From: Mycobacterium hubeiense
Lineage (GTDB): Bacteria > Actinomycetota > Actinomycetes > Mycobacteriales > Mycobacteriaceae
Length of the DNA stretch: 64,000 bases
Direction of reading: 5' to 3'
Assembly (NCBI RefSeq): GCF_002838065.1
Contig: NZ_PIZU01000005.1
Span: forward strand, 1 to 64,000
Shown here: positions 16,490 to 24,943 of the stretch, piece by piece
Position numbering within the stretch: the stretch's first letter is position 1
Layout of the letters: every line of letters begins with the position of its first letter
Made by a program: the position numbers and the translations under genes
The notes under the pieces: model-generated
The model's input: the letters and a program-made list of their open reading frames with translations, nothing else
The model's database searches: none
What the model was told of the DNA's origin: nothing

Positions 16490-16680
16490 TCCGTCACGGA
16501 TATCGCGGCTTCGGGGCAGTTGGCCGCGCCGTTGCGCGCCGCCTCGACGTCCAGCGGCGACACCTCACCGTCCGCGACAACTTGGCCATACCCGTGGTCG
16601 TCATCAGTGAAGACGTTGGGCGCCAACGAGTAACACATGCCGTGGCCCATGCACTTTGCGGCGTCGATAGTGACCTTCAC
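16486..16680 (-). CDS. 3Fe-4S ferredoxin, P450 partner
   Basis: A 64-residue ferredoxin with the pattern CMGHGMC near residue 10 and a distant CPEAA near 57. This is the CxxHxxC...CP arrangement of 3Fe-4S ferredoxins that pass electrons to mycobacterial P450s. GTG 16680 is chosen because it overlaps the P450 stop by 4 bp and gives the normal length. The longer open frame to 16851 is antisense noise. It is the middle gene of the P450-ferredoxin-dioxygenase operon. No ferredoxin reductase gene lies in this window. Confidence 0.92.
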   Translation of the reverse strand: MKVTIDAAKCMGHGMCYSLAPNVFTDDDHGYGQVVADGEVSPLDVEAARNGAANCPEAAISVTE

Positions 16681-17930
16681 GCGCGACCCCCGCCCTCGAT
16701 CGTCAGATGCAGCGAGTCCAGGCCGAGGGTTCCACGCGGCCAGTGCACCCGCGGCGTCGTGCCAGGCGTGATGTGGTAGTTCGGAATTCGCTTGTGCCAT
16801 TCCTCGTAGAGCACCTGCATTTCCATCCGTGCCAGGTGTGAGCCGAGGCAACGATGCACACCCATGCCGAAGCTGATGTGCCGATTCTCGGGGCGGTGAA
16901 AATCGATCTCGTACGGATTGGGGAACACCTCTTCATCACGGTTGGCCACGGCCAGATACGTGGTGATCCGAGTGCCCTCCGACAGCGTGTGCCCGTTGAT
17001 CGTCACCTCCTCGGTGCTCACCCTGGGAACGAACGGCGCCGGCGGATCCAGCCGCAGCAACTCCTCCATCGCGGCCGGAATGAGCGACGGGTCGTCCACG
17101 AGTTCTCTTCGCCGCTCGGGGTTCTCGGCCAGCCGCTGCATCCCGAATCCTAGGGCATCCATCACCGTGTCCAGTCCGGCGAGCACGAACAAAAAGCACA
17201 GACCGATGGCTTCTTCATCGGAAAGGGCATCGGGCGGTTCGATACTCAGTACCTGACTGAGCACGTCGTCTCCGGGTGTGCCGCGACGCGTCTTGATGAG
17301 TTCGGAGAGGTACGTGAACAGTTCGAGCGCCTTCTGCATGCCTGCCTGGGCCGCTTCGTCGACCGATGTTTGGCCTGCCGCGGCGCTGAGGTTCAGAACG
17401 GCGTTCTTCCACTCGATGAACTGATCGCGCATGTCCAAAGGCAGCCCGAACAACGTGAGAAACACCTGGATCGGGAACACGGCGGCGACCTCGGCGATGA
17501 AGTCGCATTCCCCGCGCTGCGCGATCGGCTCGATGATGTCGACAACCTGCTTGCGCAGATCGGGTTCGAGGGGCTTGATCACGCGAGGACTGAAGAATGG
17601 TTGCAAGATGCGGCGGTAGCGCGTCTGCTCGGGCGGGTCGAATGCTATGGGCACCAACGGGACTGGACTGGCGAGCACGTCGAACGCGCGCTTGGACGAG
17701 AACACCGACGGGTTCTTGAGGACGAGCTCCACCAAATCGCGACGCGTGACCGCGTAGCCGCCCTCGACCTCGACGAGGGCGTGCTTGTCCATTTGGTGCC
17801 AGGCGTCGTCGCGGGCCTCCGGCATCGGGAGGTCGTCGGTGCAAACCTTCGGAATTGCGTCGGTGGTCAACCCGTCCTCGATTCCTGGTCGATGCGCGGG
17901 CGCGCGCACTGTGACGGCGGATACCTTCAA
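16677..17930 (-). CDS. cytochrome P450
   Basis: A P450 of about 417 residues. The I-helix motif is FVLAGLDTV near residue 240, the ExxR region AAMEELLRLDPP, and the heme loop FGMGVHRCLG with ligand cysteine at about residue 361. It is clearly paralogous to the P450 at 19931, sharing GLCF.FVLAGLDTV, SLIPA..EELLR, RCLGSHLAR and the closing GT.GL.S. The start is uncertain: TTG 17930 or GTG 17909. It is coupled to its own ferredoxin by a 4-bp overlap. The type B operator at 18081 stands in the divergent gap upstream. Substrate unknown. Confidence 0.9.
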   Translation of the reverse strand: MKVSAVTVRAPAHRPGIEDGLTTDAIPKVCTDDLPMPEARDDAWHQMDKHALVEVEGGYAVTRRDLVELVLKNPSVFSSKRAFDVLASPVPLVPIAFDPPEQTRYRRILQPFFSPRVIKPLEPDLRKQVVDIIEPIAQRGECDFIAEVAAVFPIQVFLTLFGLPLDMRDQFIEWKNAVLNLSAAAGQTSVDEAAQAGMQKALELFTYLSELIKTRRGTPGDDVLSQVLSIEPPDALSDEEAIGLCFLFVLAGLDTVMDALGFGMQRLAENPERRRELVDDPSLIPAAMEELLRLDPPAPFVPRVSTEEVTINGHTLSEGTRITTYLAVANRDEEVFPNPYEIDFHRPENRHISFGMGVHRCLGSHLARMEMQVLYEEWHKRIPNYHITPGTTPRVHWPRGTLGLDSLHLTIEGGGRA

Positions 17931-18080
17931 AGTGTGCCAGGACCGTCAGAAATAGACAACGATTTCTCGGAAGTCCCAGCCTTCAAAGCTTAGAAAAGCC
18001 ATTTTACCTGTGTATATAGCACTGATAGCGCGATCCCCATAGGTAGACGCATCCGTCAGACATAGCCGGTATTGACACTA

Positions 18081-18096
18081 TGACAGTGAGCTGTCA
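18081..18096. promoter_or_regulatory. type B TetR-like operator (site 1)
   Basis: TGACAGTGAGCTGTCA is a 16-bp palindrome with perfect six-base arms. It sits in the gap between the divergent P450 (17930) and AveC-family gene (18136), preceded by ACTA as at the other type B sites (ACTATGACAG). The candidate regulator is the TetR encoded at 19777. Confidence 0.7.
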
Positions 18097-18135
18097 TCTT
18101 TGGATCGTCGTGAGAACGCCAAAGGAGGCCTCACA

Positions 18136-19185
18136 GTGACCGACCTCAAGAGCTCCGTCCACGTCGCGGGTTCGGAACCTCATCCCGGACCGCCTGAGCA
18201 GATCAAAACCCTTCGGCCGGTTCTCTTTTGGTCGAGTCTCGGTGCGCTCTGTGTGGCGTTCGCCACCTACGTCTACATCTCGTGGATCGTCTCGGGCAAC
18301 GCGACGCCGGCGGATCCGGGCCCCGACCCGATCCCGGGCGGCACCCAGTTGGCGATGACCGTCTTCCAGATCGCCTGCCCGATACTGGCTCTGGTCGCGA
18401 TCGTGTATGTGGTGCGCAAGAGCCTGCGCGAGCGCCAGCTCTGCGTCGAGGCCGCTGTCGTTATCGCGTCAGCGATCGCGTGGTGGCACGACCCGCTGAT
18501 CAACTGGTTCCAACCCGTGCTGTTCTACAACGCAGGGCTGGTCAACTTCAGCAACTGGATGGAGAACGTGCCCGGGTCGCTGAGCCCGGGTAGCCGGCTG
18601 ATGGCCGAGCCCGTGCTGATGATCGGAATGATTTACATCTGGATGCCGTTGGCGATGGGCAAGCTCGCCTTCTGGGCGATGGATCGGGCGCGGCGACGGT
18701 GGCCGACGTTGGGGCCGGTGCGCACATTCTGCTGCGGCTGGCTTGCCGTCTATGTCATCGAGTTCCCCCTGGAGATCTTCGCCGTGCACCACGGCCTGGT
18801 CGGCTATCCGGCATCGATTCCCAGCGTGACGCTGTGGGCCGGGCAGACGGTACAAATTCCGCTGTACGGCCCCATTCTGTGGTCGCTGGTGCTCACGTCC
18901 AGTGGGGCGTTGATGTTCTTCCGCAACCGCAAGGGCCAGATCCGGGTGGAGGCGGGCGTCGAGACGCTGAAATGGGCGGGGGTTAAGACGAAGTCGCTGC
19001 TGCGTGTGCTGGCGGTCGCGGGTTTCTACCACGTCGTCGCGATCGGGGTGTACGACCTTCCGGTCAACCTCGCCGGTTTCTATGCCGGGCCGACCGACAC
19101 CTACCCGACTTACCTGCGCACGCAGTATTGCGGGCCGGACACCCCGCGGCCCTGCCCCGACGGAACGCTGTTCGACGATCCGTAG
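18136..19185 (+). CDS. AveC-family (spirocyclase-like) membrane protein
   Basis: A 349-residue membrane protein with about seven hydrophobic helices, for example LFWSSLGALCVAFATYVYIS, LAMTVFQIACPILALVAIVY and FCCGWLAVYVIEFPLEIF. It resembles the AveC family, named for the protein that forms the spiroketal of avermectin in Streptomyces; mycobacterial members have no settled role. The motif WWHDPLINWFQP and the tail YLRTQYCGPDTPRPC are distinctive. GTG 18136 is chosen for the strong AAAGGAGG 7 nt upstream. It lies under the first type B operator, divergent from the P450 operon, and converges on the TetR gene with a 4-bp gap. Confidence 0.75.
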   Translation: MTDLKSSVHVAGSEPHPGPPEQIKTLRPVLFWSSLGALCVAFATYVYISWIVSGNATPADPGPDPIPGGTQLAMTVFQIACPILALVAIVYVVRKSLRERQLCVEAAVVIASAIAWWHDPLINWFQPVLFYNAGLVNFSNWMENVPGSLSPGSRLMAEPVLMIGMIYIWMPLAMGKLAFWAMDRARRRWPTLGPVRTFCCGWLAVYVIEFPLEIFAVHHGLVGYPASIPSVTLWAGQTVQIPLYGPILWSLVLTSSGALMFFRNRKGQIRVEAGVETLKWAGVKTKSLLRVLAVAGFYHVVAIGVYDLPVNLAGFYAGPTDTYPTYLRTQYCGPDTPRPCPDGTLFDDP

Positions 19186-19189
19186 TCCG

Positions 19190-19777
19190 CTACTTCAACA
19201 CCGACGGCAGGGCGGCGAACTCCTGTCGAATCAGATCGTCCAGCGCACGGTTCGAGGCCAGCCACCGTTTCATCGCGCGCTCGACCAGCAGCATGCCGAT
19301 TGCCGCAAGCAGATGGCACTCGTCGTCCGGCGAGGCCAGGCGGCGCCGCGCTGCGATCACCCGCGCAACGGTGTCGGCGTTGGCCTGATGGTTCTCGCGC
19401 TCGCGGCCCTGCAGCACATACGACGACGCCACCGCTTCGTGATACTGCGCGATCCTCTTGCGGATGCGCTTCAGGCCAGGCGCCAATAATGCGAAAGAAT
19501 TCGCCATCGCCTCGTAATCCGACAACGAATCGTCCTGGGCGAGGAAGACTCCACTGAACGCGTGGATGAAGCCGTACTCGCCGGAGAACAGCACCGATTC
19601 CTTGGTCGGGAAATAGCGGAAGAAGGTCCGCGGCGACACGCCGGCTGCGTCGGCGATCTCGTCAGTTGTCGTCTGCTCATACCCGTTGGCGCTGAACAGG
19701 TTCAGGGCAGCTTCGAGTAGCGCCGTGCGTACCTTGTCCGCATGTTCGCTGCGCGGCGAACGATCGCCCCTCGCCAT
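19190..19777 (-). CDS. TetR-family transcriptional regulator
   Basis: A 195-residue TetR regulator of ordinary length. The HTH is near residues 40-60 (DEIADAAGVSPRTFFRYFPTKE). The C-terminal two thirds are helical and fit the ligand-binding and dimerisation domain. It is divergent from the P450 at 19931, and a perfect-arm type B palindrome is in its own promoter gap (19871-19886). Autoregulation is therefore likely, and it is the best candidate for the regulator of the other type B sites. The inducer would probably be a pathway intermediate such as a CoA ester, which is inference. Confidence 0.88.
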   Translation of the reverse strand: MARGDRSPRSEHADKVRTALLEAALNLFSANGYEQTTTDEIADAAGVSPRTFFRYFPTKESVLFSGEYGFIHAFSGVFLAQDDSLSDYEAMANSFALLAPGLKRIRKRIAQYHEAVASSYVLQGRERENHQANADTVARVIAARRRLASPDDECHLLAAIGMLLVERAMKRWLASNRALDDLIRQEFAALPSVLK

Positions 19778-19870
19778 CGGTCATCCTCCTCGGCCATCTC
19801 GGCACGCTGTTGGCAATTCAACCACTTCGTCGTTGACACCCGTTGCCGCGCGGACGATACTCGTCAGTTG

Positions 19871-19886
19871 TGACAGTCTACTGTCA
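19871..19886. promoter_or_regulatory. type B operator (site 2), tetR/P450 gap
   Basis: TGACAGTCTACTGTCA has 7-bp perfect arms around a two-base centre. It lies 93 bp before the TetR start and 45 bp before the P450 start. The flanking ACTATGACAG context found at the other sites appears here on the minus strand, oriented toward tetR. Confidence 0.75.
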
Positions 19887-19930
19887 TAGTTTGAGCGCGC
19901 AATCGTCCGCGCCTGGAAAGGGACCCGCAC

Positions 19931-21103
19931 ATGACCGACACAGCCTTGAACGGGACCGCCAACATCAACGATCTGCCGTTTGCGACGGATCGTTCCCGCG
20001 CCTGGAGGGAGCTGCGCGAAGCGGGTGAGGCAGTGACCTCCGGCGAGGAGATCATCCTGACCAGTGCCGCGGCGGTCGAGTTCGCAGCGAAGAAGCCGGA
20101 GATCTTCTCCTCCGCGCGAGCCTTCGACCGCCTCGGCAGCCCGGTTCCGCTCATTCCCATCGCCATCGATCCGCCCGAGCACACGCGGTTCCGGCGCATG
20201 CTGGACCCGTTCTTCAGCCCGAAGAAGATGGCCGAGCGCGAGCCGGAACTACGCAGGCAGGCTGGCGAGCTGATCGACGCGATCCAGGCCAAGGGGCACT
20301 GCGACGTCGTCGCCGACCTCGCTACCCCGTTCCCCTCGCAGGTGTTTCTCACACTGTTCGGGCTGCCGATGGCCGATCGCGACCGGCTGGTGCAGTGGAA
20401 GGACTCGATCCTGCAGTTCACCGACCCCAGCAGCGCTGAGGCGACGCCAGAGGTGCTCGCCCACGCGATGGAACTGTTCACCTATCTGACCGAACACATT
20501 GCCGAGCGGCGGGCCAACACCACAGGCAACGACATGCTGACCCAGCTGATGCAGAACAGCGAAGAGGGCGGCATGGACGACAACGAGATCCTGGGCCTGT
20601 GCTTCATGTTCGTGCTCGCCGGCTTGGACACTGTCACCTCCGCGGTGGGATTCTCGTTGGCAAAGCTGGCCGGGGATCCGCAGCTGCGGCGCCGGATCAG
20701 CAACGACTACAGCCTGATTCCCGCCTTCATCGAGGAACTGCTGCGCGTCGACGGACCCGTTCCCTTCGCCCCGCGCGTCACCACAGAGGAAGTCGAAGTC
20801 GCGGGCAGGGTGGTGCCGAAGGATACGACGGTCATGCTCAGCTATGGCAGCGCCGATCGCGACCCACGGCGCTACGACGACGCGGACAACGTCCATTTGG
20901 ACAGCAAGGCAGTGCATTTCGCGTTCGGGCGTGGCCCGCACAGGTGTCTGGGCTCGCATCTCGCGCGGCTGGAGCTGCGGATCATTCTCGAGGAGTGGCA
21001 CACCCGCATCCCCGAATACAGCGTGGCCGACGGCAAGGACCCGCAGATGCCGTGGCCCACCGGAACGATGGGGCTCAAATCGGTCCCGCTGGTGTTCAAG
21101 TAG
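19931..21103 (+). CDS. cytochrome P450
   Basis: A 390-residue P450. The I-helix motif is FVLAGLDTV near residue 233, the ExxR region FIEELLRVDGP, and the heme loop FGRGPHRCLG with the ligand cysteine at about residue 339. It is a paralogue of the P450 at 16677 but has no ferredoxin gene beside it; the 16486 ferredoxin may serve both. ATG 19931 follows AAAGGGAC. It is expressed from the TetR-controlled divergent gap. A hairpin repeat separates its end from the convergent LLM gene. Confidence 0.9.
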   Translation: MTDTALNGTANINDLPFATDRSRAWRELREAGEAVTSGEEIILTSAAAVEFAAKKPEIFSSARAFDRLGSPVPLIPIAIDPPEHTRFRRMLDPFFSPKKMAEREPELRRQAGELIDAIQAKGHCDVVADLATPFPSQVFLTLFGLPMADRDRLVQWKDSILQFTDPSSAEATPEVLAHAMELFTYLTEHIAERRANTTGNDMLTQLMQNSEEGGMDDNEILGLCFMFVLAGLDTVTSAVGFSLAKLAGDPQLRRRISNDYSLIPAFIEELLRVDGPVPFAPRVTTEEVEVAGRVVPKDTTVMLSYGSADRDPRRYDDADNVHLDSKAVHFAFGRGPHRCLGSHLARLELRIILEEWHTRIPEYSVADGKDPQMPWPTGTMGLKSVPLVFK

Positions 21104-21124
21104 TAAACGTCTGCCGAGAGTGTG

Positions 21125-21161
21125 GTTTCATACGCGACACGCCGCTCTTAGCGTACGAAAC
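21125..21161. repeat. intergenic hairpin between convergent genes
   Basis: GTTTCATACGC (21125-21135) and GCGTACGAAAC (21151-21161) pair at 10 of 11 positions across a 15-base loop, in the 94-bp gap between the convergent P450 and LLM genes. GAGTGTGG just upstream and CGAGTC just downstream echo the other intergenic repeats. It is probably a bidirectional terminator or a decayed copy of the same element family. Confidence 0.55.
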
Positions 21162-21197
21162 GGCACAGTCGAGTCACGACCTGCTCGCGCAAGTGGC

Positions 21198-22118
21198 TCA
21201 TCCGACCTTGGGAATGACCTCTTCGGCGACCCAGTGCATATGTTCGAGGTAGGCGTTGAAGTCGTCGAGGGGCGGCGGGTTGACCCAGGTGTCGGTGACG
21301 CCGAGCTCGGCCAGCATGTTGCAGTTGTCGATCACCTGCTGGGCGCTCTGGCCGAACTGCGCGTTCGGATCGTCGACGACTGCATGCTCCTGGCCGACGG
21401 CCAGCACGGCGAGGCTATAGAACAGCGAGAACGGCCGGTCGTCGAAGCCCGGCTGGGACCGCAGATAGTCCATCTTGGCCGGCAGTTCCTCCGGCTTGGT
21501 GAGCCAGGGCGCCCAGCCATCACCGAATCGGGCCGCGCGACGCAGCACCGCGTCGGCGTCTCCGCCCATCCAGATCACCGGGTGCGGCTTGCGAATCGGC
21601 TTCGGTCCGAACGCCACGTCCTTGAATTTGACGAATTCACCTTCGAAACTCGGCGAGTCGCTGTGCCACAGCTCGAACATCGCCTCCAGACACTCGTCGG
21701 TGATCCGGCCGCGCTTGTTGAACGGGACGCCGATCATGTCGTACTCGTCTTTGAGCCAGCCCACCCCCACGGTGACCTGCGCCCGGCCGCCGGAAAACCA
21801 GTCCAACGTCGAGATGGCCTTGGCGGCGATCACGGGATTGTGCAGCGGCAGAATCGTCACCATCGATCCGACCTGAATCGTCGAGGTGGCACCGGCGATG
21901 AAGGCCTGGGCGGTGGTGGCGTCGAAGTAGTGGTCACCCGAAAGCTCGACGTGCCCGGTGGGCGTCAGGAAGTGCTCCGGCAGGAAGACCTGCGAGAACC
22001 CCAGCTGCTCGGCGGTGCGAGCGACACGAGCGATGTCGGCGCCTGTGAGGGCGTGCTCCCATGGTTGAGTGATCGCCGCGACGTGCATGGTGTTGGGCAG
22101 ATAAACGCTGAATCGCAT
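21198..22118 (-). CDS. F420-type LLM class oxidoreductase (TIGR03619-like)
   Basis: A 306-residue luciferase-like oxidoreductase. It opens MRFSVYLPNTMHVAAI and carries the family segment DWFSGGRAQVTVGVGWLKDE near residue 100 and the C-terminal HPVIWMGGDADAVLRRAARFGDGW. F420 is the expected cofactor. ATG 22118 is used because it is the normal N-terminus, and the frame open to 22196 reads through the divergent promoter. The gap to the PEP-utilizing gene carries the weak type B site at 22255. A role in reducing or oxidising a pathway intermediate is likely but unproven. Confidence 0.83.
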   Translation of the reverse strand: MRFSVYLPNTMHVAAITQPWEHALTGADIARVARTAEQLGFSQVFLPEHFLTPTGHVELSGDHYFDATTAQAFIAGATSTIQVGSMVTILPLHNPVIAAKAISTLDWFSGGRAQVTVGVGWLKDEYDMIGVPFNKRGRITDECLEAMFELWHSDSPSFEGEFVKFKDVAFGPKPIRKPHPVIWMGGDADAVLRRAARFGDGWAPWLTKPEELPAKMDYLRSQPGFDDRPFSLFYSLAVLAVGQEHAVVDDPNAQFGQSAQQVIDNCNMLAELGVTDTWVNPPPLDDFNAYLEHMHWVAEEVIPKVG

Positions 22119-22254
22119 TGTGCGCCTTTCGGTTCGGCGACCCGGTGTGCCGTGTCGGGTCGGGCCGACGGCACCGAAGTCGTGACCCGCAAACAATATG
22201 GCAGCCCACTGTCAATCGTCAACAACGATGACGTACGGTGAGAGCAGTCTGACG

Positions 22255-22270
22255 TGACAGTCGCCTGTCG
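22255..22270. promoter_or_regulatory. type B operator (site 3), degenerate
   Basis: TGACAGTCGCCTGTCG differs from TGACAGTNNACTGTCA at two positions. It lies 17 bp before ATG 22288 in the divergent gap of the LLM and PEP-utilizing genes. A lone half-site ACTGTCA is at 22208-22214. Weaker binding than at the other sites would be expected. Confidence 0.45.
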
Positions 22271-22287
22271 CAGGGGCCAGGAGGCAG

Positions 22288-23895
22288 ATGAACGGCACCA
22301 GCGCTGAACTGACCGACCCGATCCGCGGAGAAACCGCACCGGATCGGCTCTGGACGCTGACCAACGTCGGCGAGGCGACCCCCGACATCCTGTCGCCGCT
22401 GTGCTGGTCGCTGTGGGGAAAGGGCGTCGAGTTCGCGTCGCGAGCAGGGATCTACGACTTCGGCGTGCTGCCGGCGTCGGCGCTGGTGGTCCCTGACGAT
22501 CCGAACCAGTGGAGCACGGCGTGTTTTTTCGGCAGGCAGGCCATGAACGTGGATCGCGCCCGAGAACTCGCCGGTCTGCTGCCGGGGATGACCGGCGACG
22601 ACTTCGAACGGGACCTGCTGGGTTCGGTCCGCCCCGACGCCACACCAACGAAGAGCAATCCGAAACGGTTGCCGGTTGTCGCCGTCAAGACCCCGCTGGT
22701 GCTCCTACGCAGCCGATCGGCCGCCCGCGACGCCTACACCAGGCAGATGTCCTGGTGGCGTGCCACTGTGCTGGCCGGTGACCACACCGACGCCAAGGCG
22801 TTGCTCGCCGACTCCGCGCAACGGTTCAGCGCGGTGATGCGCGTCCATGTACGCAGCCGGATGATTCTGAACGCGCTGCGCTCCCAGGTGGAGTCGATCG
22901 TGGCCAAGATGGGCCGCGCCGACCTGGTGCCCGTCTTGCTCGCCGGCTACGGCGGCGTCATCGAGACCGAACTCGCCGACGACGTGTGGTCGCTCGGCCA
23001 GGGCCGGCTGAGCATGGACGAATTTCTGTCCCGACACGGATTCCACGGCCCCAACGAGGGCAACGTGATCGGCCATTCGTGGCGCGAAGACCACGACGCG
23101 ATCAAGCGTGCCGCGGCCGCACACGCCGGACGCGCCGAAGAGGAGCGCCCGAGGGTGCGCGTGCAGCGCGCGGTCGCCGCGCGGCAGCGCGCCGAGGCCG
23201 AGTTGCTTGCCACGCTCTCGCCGCTGCGGCGGCTGATGCTGCGGAAGTTGTTGTCCTTCACGGGGGAACATGTCAGAGCGGTCGAGCTGGGGAAGGCCGG
23301 CTTCCTGACCGCCATCGACGGCTGCCGCGCCGCCGCCGCGGCGCTGGGCCGTGACCTGACGCACGCAGGAATCCTCGATCGGCGCGACGACACGTTCTAT
23401 CTGACCGTAGACGAGCTACTGGCACCGCTGCCGCCGAATGTGCGCGAACTGGTCGACTATCGTCGCGCTCGGCGCGACGAGTACCGGCGCATGCAGTTGC
23501 CCACCGTGTTCACCGGGATGCCATTGCCGATCGATGCCGGCGGGGACCCCGCCCGTCAGGACAGCACCGTACGCGGAATGCCTGCGGGCACAGGGGTATT
23601 CGAGGGCACGGTGCGCGTGGTGCTCGATGCCGAATCAGACGACACGATCGATGATGGCGAGGTGCTGGTCTGCAAGATGGTCGATCCGGGGTGGACCGCG
23701 CTGGTGTCGCTGGCCGGCGCGCTGGTGACCGACATCGGCAGCCCCGCCAGCCACGGCGCGATCGTCGCCCGCGAACTGGGCATCGCCTGTGTGGTGGGCA
23801 CGGGCAACGGCACTAGTGTCCTGCACACCGGCGACGTGGTCCGGGTGGACGGGATTACCGGAGAGATCGCTGTGCTCCAACGGGCAGGAAGTTGA
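22288..23895 (+). CDS. PEP-utilizing enzyme mobile-domain protein without ATP-grasp domain
   Basis: A 535-residue protein whose C-terminus is the swivelling phosphohistidine domain of PEP synthase, PPDK and rifampin phosphotransferase. GSPASHGAIVARELGIACVVG places the phosphorylated His at about residue 489. The central 350 residues are largely helical. No N-terminal ATP-grasp domain is present, so it cannot charge itself from ATP as full-length enzymes do. Phenylphosphate synthase of Thauera splits these functions between subunits, which is a possible model, but no ATP-grasp partner lies nearby. ATG 22288 follows AGGAGG by 3 nt. The lipocalin-like gene follows after 6 bp. Confidence 0.8.
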   Translation: MNGTSAELTDPIRGETAPDRLWTLTNVGEATPDILSPLCWSLWGKGVEFASRAGIYDFGVLPASALVVPDDPNQWSTACFFGRQAMNVDRARELAGLLPGMTGDDFERDLLGSVRPDATPTKSNPKRLPVVAVKTPLVLLRSRSAARDAYTRQMSWWRATVLAGDHTDAKALLADSAQRFSAVMRVHVRSRMILNALRSQVESIVAKMGRADLVPVLLAGYGGVIETELADDVWSLGQGRLSMDEFLSRHGFHGPNEGNVIGHSWREDHDAIKRAAAAHAGRAEEERPRVRVQRAVAARQRAEAELLATLSPLRRLMLRKLLSFTGEHVRAVELGKAGFLTAIDGCRAAAAALGRDLTHAGILDRRDDTFYLTVDELLAPLPPNVRELVDYRRARRDEYRRMQLPTVFTGMPLPIDAGGDPARQDSTVRGMPAGTGVFEGTVRVVLDAESDDTIDDGEVLVCKMVDPGWTALVSLAGALVTDIGSPASHGAIVARELGIACVVGTGNGTSVLHTGDVVRVDGITGEIAVLQRAGS

Positions 23896-23901
23896 GAGGG
23901 T

Positions 23902-24912
23902 ATGACATCCACGCAAATCGATCTGTCGTCGGGACTGCCGGCGTCGCGGGAGGAAACCGTTCGGACCTGCCCCGATGTGCCGGGGTGGACCGAGAACCTC
24001 TTGTTCACACCGTATGACCCGGTCAACGACGTCGGGATGTGGCTGCATCTCGGGACGGTGGCCGACATGTGGGAGATGTGGGAGGACCGGGTCCTCATCG
24101 CGCTTCCCGAAGATCAGGGTGTGCTCAGTATGTGGGCCTATCACCGCACGGCGCCGGAGCACCAGCCCGCCGGCTCGAACCTCGCGTTCCGCTGCGAGCG
24201 CCCGTTCACCAAATGGCGCATCACATTCGACGGATTTTGTGTGAAGTCTTCCTACGAGGCGATGCGCAGCGGCCTGGTCACCGACGGCCCGAAGGCCCAC
24301 GTCCGGCTTGACTTGGACGTGGCGGGCTTGACACCGGTGTGGGACGCCGAATCGGGACCTGCCATTGCATCCGGTGCCGGCATGGCCGAACAGAGCTGGG
24401 CCCGTGAGCATTACGAGCAGCTCACCCGCGTGACCGGGGAAATGCGCATCGACGGCGAACCGATCCGTTTCGACGGCGGCGGGTGGCGTGACCACTCCCG
24501 CGGCCCGCGCGGCGCAGACACCCTCACCGACTGGGGTGGCCACGTCATCGTCGGGGGAGTGATGCCCAGCGGGCGCGCGTTCGGCTTGTGCCGCTACTGG
24601 GCGCGCGACGGCCGCGTCACCCTCGAGGGCTCCTATGTCGTGGAAGACGGGGCGCTGCGGCACGTGCAGGTGGACGAGATTCCGTCGCCCGCGGAGTTGT
24701 CGCGCGACGGAGAGCGCTTCACCGTGGCGTTTGACGGTGGCGCGCCGCTGACAGGGAAAGTGTGCTCGTCGTTGTGGCTGTCGATGGCCGACGGCCTGCC
24801 CTACGGGGTGCTCGAGCCCGCGCGCGCGTACACCGTCAGCTGGGCGGAGGTGACGTGGGGCGACGAGACCGGCCACGTCTATATCGAGCGGTCGAACCTG
24901 TCCGGCCGCTGA
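23902..24912 (+). CDS. DUF7064/AttH-like lipocalin-fold protein
   Basis: A 336-residue protein rich in tryptophan and beta-strand pattern. It resembles the double-lipocalin AttH / carotenoid hydratase (CrtC) type: TENLLFTPYDPVNDVGMWLHLG, then FDGGGWRDHSRGPRGADTLTDWGGH near residue 195, which is the usual conserved core (WRDHSRGPR). Such proteins act on terpenoid or other hydrophobic substrates, or only bind them. It is 6 bp after the PEP-utilizing gene and 31 bp before an acyl-CoA synthetase, so all three are likely co-transcribed. A hydration or isomerisation of a hydrophobic substrate is possible, but function is not established. Confidence 0.7.
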   Translation: MTSTQIDLSSGLPASREETVRTCPDVPGWTENLLFTPYDPVNDVGMWLHLGTVADMWEMWEDRVLIALPEDQGVLSMWAYHRTAPEHQPAGSNLAFRCERPFTKWRITFDGFCVKSSYEAMRSGLVTDGPKAHVRLDLDVAGLTPVWDAESGPAIASGAGMAEQSWAREHYEQLTRVTGEMRIDGEPIRFDGGGWRDHSRGPRGADTLTDWGGHVIVGGVMPSGRAFGLCRYWARDGRVTLEGSYVVEDGALRHVQVDEIPSPAELSRDGERFTVAFDGGAPLTGKVCSSLWLSMADGLPYGVLEPARAYTVSWAEVTWGDETGHVYIERSNLSGR

Positions 24913-24943
24913 GCTGTAGCCGCCGTCGCCAAGAATCAGCACC

